Of a DNA stretch of 64,000 bases, positions 52,901 to 61,303 are shown one piece after another (within the stretch, counting starts at the first letter, position 1; the number at the start of each line of letters is the position of its first letter). A model generated the notes under the pieces. It did no database searches and was not told the origin of the DNA. It worked only from the letters and a program-made list of their open reading frames with translations. The position numbers and the translations under genes are program-made. This stretch comes from Cytobacillus oceanisediminis (GTDB lineage Bacteria; Bacillota; Bacilli; Bacillales; Cytobacillaceae): positions 1 to 64,000 of the forward strand of contig NZ_QGTW01000019.1 in the NCBI RefSeq assembly GCF_003182355.1, in the 5' to 3' direction.

Positions 52901-53386
52901 ATGAAAAATCAGCGTTTTTTTCCGGGAATAATCTTGATCGGCTTTGGAGCCTACTTTTTTCTGCAGCAAACAAACTTCAGTCCCTTACAGCCGTTTTATA
53001 CTTGGCCTACTCTTCTTTTGATCGTCGGAGGCGGCTTTTTATTTCAGGCTTATGGCGCCAGAGACTATGAGGCAATTCTGCCAGGTGTGATTTTGGCCGG
53101 ATTCGGCCTGCACTTCCATGTTGTGAACCGCCTTGAAATATGGCCCGATCACATAGGAACTTTTATTCTGATCATCGCACTAGGTTTCCTTCTTCGCCAC
53201 CAAAAGACAGGCACTGGCTTGTTCCAGGGCATCTTATTTTTAATTCTTGCCGCCATGCTGCTTTTTTATGACAGAGTCATTGAATGGATGGGACTTCTGG
53301 AAAATGGCGTATCCAGCGCCTGGCGCTTCTGGCCGATTCTCTTAATGCTAATCGGATTCTATTTCTTAATAGCAAAGAAAAAATAG
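52901..53386 (+). CDS. LiaI/LiaF-type four-helix membrane protein
   Basis: 161 residues from ATG 52901 (MKNQRFFPGIILIGFG), with GGTG eight bases upstream. Five or so membrane segments arranged as two similar halves (IILIGFGAYFFLQQ, ILAGFGLHFHVVN, LIIALGFLLRHQ, ILFLILAAMLLFYD, ILLMLIGFYFLIA). This is the LiaI-LiaF-like transmembrane region seen in cell-envelope stress proteins. No kinase or regulator gene lies nearby, so the role is unknown. Divergent from hemA. Confidence 0.8.
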   Translation: MKNQRFFPGIILIGFGAYFFLQQTNFSPLQPFYTWPTLLLIVGGGFLFQAYGARDYEAILPGVILAGFGLHFHVVNRLEIWPDHIGTFILIIALGFLLRHQKTGTGLFQGILFLILAAMLLFYDRVIEWMGLLENGVSSAWRFWPILLMLIGFYFLIAKKK

Positions 53387-53428
53387 AAAAGACAGGGGAT
53401 GCTTTAATCTTCCCCTGTCTTTTCTGTA
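53385..53428. terminator. Bidirectional terminator (LiaI-like gene / ABC operon)
   Basis: AGAAAAGACAGGGGA and TCCCCTGTCTTTTCT form a perfect 15-bp stem between convergent genes. T-rich tracts flank it in both directions. Confidence 0.9.
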
Positions 53429-53439
53429 TGCAAACAATA

Positions 53440-54177
53440 CTATAAGACGGAATCCAAAAAGTTCTTGGTCCGCTCTTCTTTTGGATTATTAAACAAATCC
53501 TCCGGATGCCCAACTTCCACAATTCTTCCATCGTGCATATAGACAGCCCAGTCCGCAACCTCTTTCGCAAAGCCCATTTCATGGGTAACGACCACCATGG
53601 TCATGCCTTCTTCAGCCAATTCTTTCATAGTTGAAAGAACTTCCCCGACAAGCTCCGGATCCAAGGCGGATGTCGGCTCATCAAAAAGCATGATATCCGG
53701 TTTCATCGCCAGAGCCCTGGCAATGGCAACACGCTGCTTCTGTCCCCCGGATAGCTTTGATGGATACACGTTTTCCTTGTCAGAAAGTCCCACTTTTCTT
53801 AACAGCTCCTGAGCTTCCTTCCTTACTTGATCTTTAGACAGCTTTTTCACATGCAAGGGTGCTTCCATGACATTCTCGAGAACCGTCATATGAGGAAAAA
53901 GGTGAAAATGCTGGAAAACCATTCCGACCTTTTCCCTGACTTTATTAAGGTCATGGGTTTCTTTTTCAACCTTTTCACCCTCAAAAATGATATTTCCGCT
54001 ATCTTTAAGCTCTAGAAAATTCAAGCAGCGGAGCAGTGTGCTTTTTCCGGACCCGCTCGCACCGATCAGGCAAACAACGTCACTTTCTTTCACCGTTATG
54101 TCAATATCCTTTAATACATGCAAATCCCCGAATGATTTATTAAGCTTTTCCACTTTTATCATGTACGATTCACTCAT
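53440..54177 (-). CDS. Polar amino-acid ABC transporter ATPase
   Basis: 245 residues, GlnQ/ArtP family. Walker A GASGSGKSTLLRC (residues 35-47), signature LSGGQKQRVAIARAL, Walker B IMLFDEPTSALDP and the H-loop VVVTHEMGFA are all present. Third gene of the binding-protein/permease/ATPase set. Substrate cannot be told from sequence. Confidence 0.93.
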   Translation of the reverse strand: MSESYMIKVEKLNKSFGDLHVLKDIDITVKESDVVCLIGASGSGKSTLLRCLNFLELKDSGNIIFEGEKVEKETHDLNKVREKVGMVFQHFHLFPHMTVLENVMEAPLHVKKLSKDQVRKEAQELLRKVGLSDKENVYPSKLSGGQKQRVAIARALAMKPDIMLFDEPTSALDPELVGEVLSTMKELAEEGMTMVVVTHEMGFAKEVADWAVYMHDGRIVEVGHPEDLFNNPKEERTKNFLDSVL

Positions 54178-54192
54178 GCCTATCCTTCCTCC

Positions 54193-54840
54193 TTAATCAC
54201 TGCTTGCCATTCTTTTCTCCACTATATTTACAAGGACGGAGAAAATAAGTACAAGTACTAAATAGTAAACAGCTACGATCAGCAAGTAGCTCATGTAGTC
54301 ATATTCGTTAGAACCATATGTTGTCGCCACATTAAAGAGCTCGTACATGCCAATGAAGGAAGCAAGCGAAGAATCCTTCAAAGCAATTATAAACTGATTG
54401 CCAAGCGGCGGCATGGCACGGCGGAAAGCCTGTGGAAGAATAATTCTCCTCATTGCCAGGCCGGCTGTCATTCCAAGCGAACGCCCTGCTTCCATCTGTC
54501 CCTTGTCGATGGATTGGATGGAGCCTCTAAATATTTCCGCTATATATGCGCCATTGTGGAATGCAAGGCCAAGCACAACGGACCAAAACTGTGATATATC
54601 CAAAGCAGTCAATCCAAAATAGAAAATGAAAATTTGTACAACCAGCGGTGTTCCTCTTACTAGGAAAATATAAATATCAGCAATCCATTCCAAAACTTTT
54701 ATTCTCGATATCTTTAAAAAGGCAAAAAACAATCCTATAAAAATTGCAATAAAAACTGCTACCGCTGTTAATTGAAAAGTTAACAGCATTCCCTTTAAGA
54801 ATACGGGATATGTATCAATAAACTTAGTCAGTAAATCCAA
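54193..54840 (-). CDS. Polar amino-acid ABC transporter permease
   Basis: 215 residues, HisM/GlnP family, five membrane segments. The ATPase-contacting EAA loop reads GAYIAEIFRGSIQSIDKGQM then EAGRSLGM. TTG start after GGGAGGGGGAA. It lies 15 bp before the ATPase gene. A family 1 repeat separates it from the binding-protein gene. Confidence 0.93.
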   Translation of the reverse strand: MDLLTKFIDTYPVFLKGMLLTFQLTAVAVFIAIFIGLFFAFLKISRIKVLEWIADIYIFLVRGTPLVVQIFIFYFGLTALDISQFWSVVLGLAFHNGAYIAEIFRGSIQSIDKGQMEAGRSLGMTAGLAMRRIILPQAFRRAMPPLGNQFIIALKDSSLASFIGMYELFNVATTYGSNEYDYMSYLLIVAVYYLVLVLIFSVLVNIVEKRMASSD

Positions 54841-54879
54841 ATGGATTCCCCCTCCCTGATGTTAATTCTTTTTTGATGC

Positions 54880-55093
54880 GGCTCTGTTGAACTTGGCTGT
54901 TGATTTCCGATCCAGGCACTCAGCGAACAGCGGGCATCCAAGAGCGGCCTCGGCGGTGTGCCTCTGGGGTCTCCCTTTGACTCGCTGGGCATTGATTAGC
55001 ATCCTCGAAGAAACACCGCACGCAGAAAATGCGAATGTATTTCCAAGGAGTCTCACGCCTTCCTCTGCAATCAACATTTAGGTTTAACACAGC
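54880..55093 (+). repeat. Intergenic repeat family 1, copy F (inside ABC operon)
   Basis: Left end GGCTCTGTTGAACTTGGCTG, right end GGTTTAACACAGCC: the best-preserved terminal inverted repeats in the window. It lies between the binding-protein gene and the permease gene, after a hairpin terminator. Confidence 0.88.
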
Positions 55094-55112
55094 CCTTGCT
55101 GTAAATCTTTTA

Positions 55113-55152
55113 TAAATCAAATAAAGGCGAATGTTTTCTTACACACATCCGC
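55113..55152 (-). terminator. Terminator-like hairpin after the binding-protein gene
   Basis: GGCGGATGT and ACATTCGCC pair (one mismatch), followed by TTTATTTGATTT on the minus strand. Partial termination here would give more binding protein than permease, common in such operons. Confidence 0.7.
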
Positions 55153-55160
55153 CCGCAATG

Positions 55161-55943
55161 TTATTCCTTCTCAGGATCAACCGTTATATCTTCTCCGATA
55201 TATTTTTTGCTGATTTCTGTGAGTGTTCCATTCTCGCGAAGTGTTTTCAGAGCTTCATTTACTTTTTCCAAGAGCTCTTCATTATCCTTTGCAACTGCGA
55301 TTGCCTGCTCACTGCGTCCAATAAGCTCTTTTCCTTCAATTTTCATACCTGCCCCAATCGCTTCTTTTCCTGTTATAAAGTCTGTAATAACAGCATCATG
55401 CTTGCCTTTGCTTAATGCTTCCAGGGCTACAACATCACTGTCGTAAAATTGAATATTATCTGTGACTTCTTCTGCATTTGCAGTGTATGTAGAGCCTTTA
55501 GATACGGCGATTTCCATGCCCTCCAAATCTTCAAGTGTTTCAACAGAGCTATCTGGGCGCACATAAATTTGCGGACCTGAATAGTAGTAAGGCGTCGAGA
55601 AGTTGACAGCCTGTAAACGTTCTTCAGTAATTGTATGGCTGGCTACAGCTGCATCAAAACGGCCGGATTTTACGCCTTCTACAATACCTCCAAATTTAAA
55701 TTTATTCTGAACCGGCTCGAGTCCAAGCTCCTTTGCTACAGCTTCTGCTACTTCAATATCAAAGCCGCTCATGCTTCCATCATCATTTGTAAAACTAAAA
55801 GGTTTGAACTCACCTGATGCCGCATACGTAAACTTTCCATCTTCTACAAGGTCCATTCCATCTTTAGACGCTTCCTCTGACCCACACGCAGCCAGGATCA
55901 ATACGAAAGCAGCTGCTATAATTCCTTTTAACCAATGTCTCAC
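55161..55943 (-). CDS. Amino-acid ABC transporter substrate-binding lipoprotein
   Basis: 260 residues from GTG 55943, with GGGGGAA about 10 bases upstream; the open frame to 56000 would put a hydrophilic stretch before the signal peptide. The signal ends LILAACGS, so Cys20 is lipidated. SBP family 3 features: FKPFSFTNDDGSMSGFDIEVAEAVAKELG, GRFDAAVASHTITEERLQAVNF and VSKGSTYTANAEE. Binds a polar amino acid; identity unknown. Confidence 0.93.
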   Translation of the reverse strand: MRHWLKGIIAAAFVLILAACGSEEASKDGMDLVEDGKFTYAASGEFKPFSFTNDDGSMSGFDIEVAEAVAKELGLEPVQNKFKFGGIVEGVKSGRFDAAVASHTITEERLQAVNFSTPYYYSGPQIYVRPDSSVETLEDLEGMEIAVSKGSTYTANAEEVTDNIQFYDSDVVALEALSKGKHDAVITDFITGKEAIGAGMKIEGKELIGRSEQAIAVAKDNEELLEKVNEALKTLRENGTLTEISKKYIGEDITVDPEKE

Positions 55944-55990
55944 TAGTCTAAATTCCCCCTTCAGTTTCTCTCTTTTATAAATACCCTTTA

Positions 55991-56019
55991 ACTTTATCAT
56001 TCTTTTAAAATTTTCTCAA
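55991..56019 (-). promoter_or_regulatory. Promoter of the amino-acid ABC operon
   Basis: TTGAGA (56019-56014) and TAAAGT (55996-55991) on the minus strand with a 17-base spacer. The other ~210 bp up to engB hold no recognisable gene or riboswitch. Confidence 0.6.
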
Positions 56020-56233
56020 AATTCATATTTTATGATAATTCATGATAAACAATCATATGGCCGATTCTCATCAACTGACATGCCCTTTGCTCCATTATGT
56101 CCTTAGATCCTCATCTATCCTGCAAATTCCTTTTGATTCGACAAAGCCAAATCGATTGCTTTATCTTTCCGCACAGCTTCGCCTCTTCTGTCAGGCTATA
56201 CGCCCCTAGTCATATCCGCCTGCTCCTTAAGCA

Positions 56234-56267
56234 CGAAAAAAATCCCGCTGCAATATACAGCGGGATT
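56234..56267 (-). terminator. Terminator after engB
   Basis: AATCCCGCTG and CAGCGGGATT form a perfect 10-bp stem followed by TTTTTCG on the minus strand, starting a few bases after the engB stop. Confidence 0.93.
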
Positions 56268-56270
56268 CTC

Positions 56271-56852
56271 TTACATATAGCTTAACAGTGCAGACCAAGC
56301 CTGATCTTTTCCATACCCTGTTTCCGAGGAAAACATGATAAACTGGTCATTCTGGTCAATATCCAAAGTTTCTTTTGTTATCTTCATATGCTTTTGCCAC
56401 TTGGACTTTGGTATCTTATCCGCTTTCGTGGCAATCACTACACAAGGAATGTCATAATGTTTTAAAAAGTCATACATCATGACATCATCATTTGTTGGAG
56501 GATGCCGCAAATCAACAATCAGAACAACTGCCTTTAACTGCTCTCTGTTTGTTAAATAAGTTTCAATCATTTTACCCCATGCTTCACGCTCTTTTTTAGA
56601 TACCTTTGCATAACCATAGCCTGGTACATCTACAAAGTGCAGCATCTCATTAATGAGGTAGAAGTTTAATGTTTGCGTTTTTCCTGGCTTGGAGGAAATT
56701 CTCGCCAGTCCCCTTCTATTAAGCATTTTATTGATAAAGGAGGATTTCCCGACATTTGAACGGCCAGCAAGGGCAAATTCCGGCAAATCACTGTCAGGGT
56801 ATTGATCCGGCTTTACAGCACTGATGACGATTTCTGAGCTGGTTACTTTCAT
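56271..56852 (-). CDS. engB: Ribosome biogenesis GTPase EngB (YsxC)
   Basis: 193 residues. Essential GTPase for 50S assembly. G1 GRSNVGKSSFIN (residues 31-42), G3 DVPGYGYAKV, G4 TKADK. Overlaps lonA by 4 bp, the conserved arrangement. Confidence 0.96.
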   Translation of the reverse strand: MKVTSSEIVISAVKPDQYPDSDLPEFALAGRSNVGKSSFINKMLNRRGLARISSKPGKTQTLNFYLINEMLHFVDVPGYGYAKVSKKEREAWGKMIETYLTNREQLKAVVLIVDLRHPPTNDDVMMYDFLKHYDIPCVVIATKADKIPKSKWQKHMKITKETLDIDQNDQFIMFSSETGYGKDQAWSALLSYM

Positions 56853-59176
56853 GCTTGTGCACCGCCGTTCAGAGCATGCTTCAGTACTTCATCTACATGG
56901 GACACCAAAACAAAATCAAGTTCCTCCCGGATGCTTTCCGGGATATCCTCGATATCTTTCTCATTATCTTTTGGAAGGATAATTTTGGTTAATCCGGCAC
57001 GGTGTGCACTTAATGATTTCTCTTTTAAGCCGCCGATAGGGAGTACCCTTCCCCTTAGTGTAATTTCGCCTGTCATTCCCACTTCTTTGCGGATCGGTTT
57101 TCCTGACAGGGCTGATACCAACGCTGTAGTAATGGTTATACCGGCAGATGGTCCATCCTTTGGAACAGCCCCCTCCGGAACATGAATATGGATGTCATGT
57201 TTTTCATGGAAGTTCTCATCAATGCCAAGTTCCTTTGCTTTGGAACGCACATAACTGAACGCAGCTTGTGCAGATTCCTTCATGACATCTCCCAGCTTGC
57301 CTGTTAAAACAAGCTTTCCTTTGCCTGGCGAAAGGGATACTTCAATTTGCAGCGTATCACCGCCAACAGTCGTATATGCCAGCCCGGTGGCAACACCAAC
57401 TTGATCCTCTTGCTCTGCTTGGCCGTATCGGAACTTTGGTTTTCCAAGAAACTCTTCTACGTTCTTTGCAGATACAATGACTTTCTTCTTGTCCCCTGAG
57501 ACGATGATCTTGGCTGTTTTCCTGCAAATTGTAGCAAGCTGGCGCTCCAATCCGCGGACTCCAGCTTCACGGGTATAATAGCGGACTACCATTTGCAGTC
57601 CATCTTCGCGAATTTGAAGCTGAGACTTGGAAAGCCCATGTTCCTTTACTTGCTTCGGAAGCAGATGGTCTTTTGCAATGTGTATTTTCTCCTGCTCGGT
57701 ATAGCCGGCAATTGTGATAATTTCCATTCTGTCCAGCAATGGGCCTGGTATTGTTCCCAGATTATTTGCCGTTGCAATAAACATAACCTTGGAAAGATCA
57801 TATGTTTCTTCAATATAATGATCGCTAAAGTTATGATTTTGCTCAGGATCTAGTACCTCCAGCATGGCTGATGAAGGATCTCCGCGAAAATCTGAAGACA
57901 TCTTGTCTATTTCATCAAGCAAAAATACAGGATTAATTGTACCTGCTTTCTTCATTCCCTGGATGATGCGCCCCGGCATGGCTCCTACATACGTTCTTCT
58001 ATGGCCGCGGATCTCTGACTCATCCCGTACCCCTCCAAGAGATACCCTTACAAAATTCCGGTTAAGGGATGTCGCGATCGAACGTGCCAGACTTGTTTTA
58101 CCGACCCCTGGAGGTCCTGCAAGACATAGAATAGGACCTTTAAGGGAGTTTGTCAGTTTCTGGACGGCAAGGTATTCAAGAACCCGTTCCTTAACCTTTT
58201 CAAGTCCGTAATGGTCTTCATTCAGAATACGTTCCGCTTTGCGGATGTCCAGATCATCCTCCGTTGAATTTGACCATGGCAATGTAACAAGCCATTCAAT
58301 ATAGTTTCGGATGACGGCACTTTCAGCAGAACTGGATGGAACCTTTTCATAACGATCGAGTTCCTTTAATGCTGTTAGCTGGACATGCTCCGGCATGCCT
58401 GCTTTCTCGATTTTATCAGTGAGATCGGCAATTTCTCCTGTCTTGCCTTCTTTGTCCCCAAGCTCCTTTTGGATTGCTTTCATCTGTTCCCGCAAATAGT
58501 ATTCCTTTTGAGTTCTTTCCATTGACTTTTTAACGCGCTGGCCAATCTTCTTTTCCAGATTCAGAACTTCCTTTTCATTATGGATGATTTCAATAACCTG
58601 GTTCATGCGTTCCTTTACATCAATCGTTTCAAGTATTTCCTGCTTCTCCTTGAGCTTCAAAGGTAAATGCGAAGAGATGATATCTGCCATACGGCCCGGT
58701 TCTTCTATATCTGCAACCGAGGAATACGTTTCTGCAGAAATTTTCTTCGAGACCTTTATGTATTGCTCAAAATACTCAAGCATTGTTCTCATTAAGGCCT
58801 GGTCTTCCACATCCTTAGTATCAGGATCCTCAAAGACCTTGACACTTACGGAATAATGATCAGCTTCTTCTTGAAATTGGATGATTTCAGCCCTTTTCAG
58901 CCCTTCAACCAGCACACGGATCGTTCCGTTTGGCAGCTTGAGCATCTGCTTTACACGGGTAAGCGTACCCATGTGATACAAATCGTCCTCAGACGGTTCA
59001 TCTATAGATATATCTTTTTGCGTTGTTAAGAAAATTAAATGGTCATCTACCATTGCTTTTTCAAGTGCCTGTACCGATCTCTCACGGCCTACATCCAAGT
59101 GAAGAACCATGGTCGGATAAACAAGCAAACCCCGAAGCGGCAGGAGGGGGACGATGATTTCTTTCTTTTTCGCCAT
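56849..59176 (-). CDS. lonA: ATP-dependent protease LonA
   Basis: 775 residues from ATG 59176 (MAKKKEIIVPLLPLRG), after GGAGGTGCAAAGGA; the open frame to 59203 is not supported. N-terminal LAN domain (1-200), coiled coil, AAA+ module (GPPGVGKTSLARS near 355, FLLDEIDKM) and C-terminal protease with the catalytic serine in PKDGPSAGITI and lysine in IGGLKEKSLSAHRAG. Confidence 0.97.
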   Translation of the reverse strand: MAKKKEIIVPLLPLRGLLVYPTMVLHLDVGRERSVQALEKAMVDDHLIFLTTQKDISIDEPSEDDLYHMGTLTRVKQMLKLPNGTIRVLVEGLKRAEIIQFQEEADHYSVSVKVFEDPDTKDVEDQALMRTMLEYFEQYIKVSKKISAETYSSVADIEEPGRMADIISSHLPLKLKEKQEILETIDVKERMNQVIEIIHNEKEVLNLEKKIGQRVKKSMERTQKEYYLREQMKAIQKELGDKEGKTGEIADLTDKIEKAGMPEHVQLTALKELDRYEKVPSSSAESAVIRNYIEWLVTLPWSNSTEDDLDIRKAERILNEDHYGLEKVKERVLEYLAVQKLTNSLKGPILCLAGPPGVGKTSLARSIATSLNRNFVRVSLGGVRDESEIRGHRRTYVGAMPGRIIQGMKKAGTINPVFLLDEIDKMSSDFRGDPSSAMLEVLDPEQNHNFSDHYIEETYDLSKVMFIATANNLGTIPGPLLDRMEIITIAGYTEQEKIHIAKDHLLPKQVKEHGLSKSQLQIREDGLQMVVRYYTREAGVRGLERQLATICRKTAKIIVSGDKKKVIVSAKNVEEFLGKPKFRYGQAEQEDQVGVATGLAYTTVGGDTLQIEVSLSPGKGKLVLTGKLGDVMKESAQAAFSYVRSKAKELGIDENFHEKHDIHIHVPEGAVPKDGPSAGITITTALVSALSGKPIRKEVGMTGEITLRGRVLPIGGLKEKSLSAHRAGLTKIILPKDNEKDIEDIPESIREELDFVLVSHVDEVLKHALNGGAQA

Positions 59177-59334
59177 TCCTTTGCACCTCCAAATGCATAT
59201 CATTTTAACCCCAAAATTGCTAATAATTTCTTTGTCAATTCTATCGTATTTATTAAACAGTGTCTATCAAAGAGAAAAGCGGGTGACTGTATAGGAATAC
59301 TAACTGATAATTACACTTTATCCTTCTTTACGCA

Positions 59335-59376
59335 AATAAAACTTCGGTTTGTAGCCTAAACTGCAAACCGAAGTTT
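59335..59376. terminator. Terminator after lonB (bidirectional form)
   Basis: AAACTTCGGTTTG and CAAACCGAAGTTT form a perfect 13-bp stem; TTTATTTG follows on the minus strand and TTTTT on the plus strand. It lies between lonB and lonA. Confidence 0.9.
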
Positions 59377-59395
59377 TTTACCGCGATTAGCGGGA

Positions 59396-59450
59396 GGCCC
59401 TGACCGGGGAACTTAATCCTTAGAATTCCCCTGTATGCCTGAGCTAGGCC
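59396..59450. other. Nested stem-loop just after lonB
   Basis: GGCC (59396-59399) with GGCC (59447-59450), and GGGGAA (59406-59411) with TTCCCC (59426-59431), form a nested structure directly beyond the lonB stop and before the terminator. No T-run follows. Could stabilise the lonB mRNA 3' end; role unknown. Confidence 0.4.
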
Positions 59451-59451
59451 A

Positions 59452-61119
59452 CTAAATGCTCTCTTTTTTCGATAATTCGATTGAAGCGGTTATGGCTTGC
59501 TCTTTGTGAAAATCCTTTAGTAGGGCCAATTCAAATACTTCATTTAAATGGCTTACAGGTACAATTTTTATGCCTGTGATTTCTTTTAGTATGGATTGCA
59601 TATTTTCTTTTGGAATAATCACGGTTTGGGCACCTGCTTTTTTGGCAGCTTTTACTTTTGGATAAACTCCGCCAATTGGCTTTACGAAGCCATGAATGCT
59701 GATTTCTCCGGTCATGGCCAGAGTATGGTCAACCGGGCGCTTATAAATCGCTGAATAAATTCCCGTAGCCATGGCAATACCAGCAGAAGGCCCGTCTATC
59801 GGAACACCGCCCGGGAAGTTAACGTGAATATCATACTCATCTGCCGGGACCCCCATTGACCTGAGCACAGTTATTACATTTTCAATTGATCCTTTGGCCA
59901 TACTTTTTCTGCGGATTGATTTTCCTTGTCCGCCAATGCTTTCTTCTTCCACAATCCCTGTAATATTTATACTGCCCTTCTCTTTAGCCGGTATCACTGT
60001 AACTTCAATATCAAGCAGGGCACCTGTATTTGGCCCATAAACTGCGAGTCCGTTTACAAGGCCGACTGCCGAATTGGAATTGATTTTCCGTTCCATTCTC
60101 GGGGTAAGCTGGCTCGACTGTATAACCCACTCAATATCCTCATCTTTTATGTAATTTCTATCTTCCGTAATGGAAATTCCAGCCGAAATTTGGATCATAT
60201 TTACAGCTTCACGGCCATTTCTTGCATAATTTGCCAGGATCCCCAGTGCATTTTCACTTATTTTAAGATTAACTTTATCTGCGGCTTTTTTCCCGACAAC
60301 CGCAATTTCTTCTTCGGCCAATTCCCTGAAAAACACCTCCATGCACCTCGAACGAATGGCTGGCGGGATTTCATTTGGCGTTCTGGTCGTTGCTCCAATT
60401 AACCGGAAGTCTGCCGGAAGCCCATTCTTAAAAATATCATGAATATGATTGGGGATTTGTGTATTTTCTTCATTATAATACGCACTCTCAAGAAATACTT
60501 TACGATCCTCAAGCACCTTCAAAAGTTTGTTCATTTGAATAGGGTGGAGTTCTCCAATTTCATCAATAAACAGCACCCCTCCATGAGCATTTGTAACTGC
60601 TCCTTGTTTAGGCTGTGGTATGCCCGCCTGTCCCATTGCACCCGCTCCCTGATAGATAGGATCGTGGACAGAGCCTATGAGCGGATCAGCAATTCCCCGT
60701 TCATCAAACCTGGCTGTTGTGGCATCCAATTCAATAAATACGGAGGATGGCCGAAATGGAGACTTCTCATTTTTCTTCGCTTCCTCTAAAACCAATCTGG
60801 CTGCAGCAGTTTTCCCTACACCGGGAGGCCCATAAATAATGACATGCTGAGGATTGGGTCCGCACAATGCTGCTTTCAGAGATTTAATTCCGTCTTCCTG
60901 CCCGACAATATCCGCGAAGCTGGTTGGACGCACTTTTTCAGCCAATGGCTCAGTTAAAGATATTGATCGCATCTTTTTTAAAACATCCATCTCTTTTCTT
61001 GATTCACGGTCAATTGAAACCTTTTGTGTCCGCTGGCTTCTTAGCAAATTCCAAAAATAAAGCCCGATGACAATTCCAAAAAACAATTGGATAAATAAAG
61101 CAATCCCCGTCCAACTCAT
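59452..61119 (-). CDS. lonB: Forespore-type protease LonB
   Basis: 555 residues from ATG 61119 (MSWTGIALFIQLFFGIVIGLY), after GGAGGGAACACA; the open frame to 61173 has no comparable site. One N-terminal membrane helix, AAA+ domain (GPPGVGKTAAARLV near 95, LFIDEIGELH) and Lon-type protease with PIDGPSAGIAMA (catalytic Ser) and IGGVYPKVKAAKKAG (Lys). In B. subtilis LonB is made in the forespore under sigma-F. Confidence 0.95.
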   Translation of the reverse strand: MSWTGIALFIQLFFGIVIGLYFWNLLRSQRTQKVSIDRESRKEMDVLKKMRSISLTEPLAEKVRPTSFADIVGQEDGIKSLKAALCGPNPQHVIIYGPPGVGKTAAARLVLEEAKKNEKSPFRPSSVFIELDATTARFDERGIADPLIGSVHDPIYQGAGAMGQAGIPQPKQGAVTNAHGGVLFIDEIGELHPIQMNKLLKVLEDRKVFLESAYYNEENTQIPNHIHDIFKNGLPADFRLIGATTRTPNEIPPAIRSRCMEVFFRELAEEEIAVVGKKAADKVNLKISENALGILANYARNGREAVNMIQISAGISITEDRNYIKDEDIEWVIQSSQLTPRMERKINSNSAVGLVNGLAVYGPNTGALLDIEVTVIPAKEKGSINITGIVEEESIGGQGKSIRRKSMAKGSIENVITVLRSMGVPADEYDIHVNFPGGVPIDGPSAGIAMATGIYSAIYKRPVDHTLAMTGEISIHGFVKPIGGVYPKVKAAKKAGAQTVIIPKENMQSILKEITGIKIVPVSHLNEVFELALLKDFHKEQAITASIELSKKESI

Positions 61120-61266
61120 TGTGTTCCCTCCTGCATTATTAGTTCTCGCTGATAATGCTAGTATCTCCCTCACTGAGTTGGAATAAACAAGGAATTCACT
61201 TAAAAGTATGGAAAGAAGGCGGCAAAAAGAAGGAAGCTAAAAATCCCTTTAAGGGCATAATCCCAT

Positions 61267-61299
61267 ATAAAAATGGCCAGGCCCATAAGGGCTGGCCAT
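61267..61299 (-). terminator. Terminator after clpX
   Basis: ATGGCCAGCCC and GGGCCTGGCCAT pair (one bulge), followed by TTTTTATATG on the minus strand, immediately after the clpX stop. Confidence 0.92.
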
Positions 61300-61303
61300 A
61301 TAA

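Noticed and set aside
59396..59450. tRNA-like stretch after lonB (TAGCTCAG on the minus strand)
   Set aside because: It is too short, has no T-arm or acceptor stem and no anticodon loop. The similarity is limited to one D-arm-like octamer.
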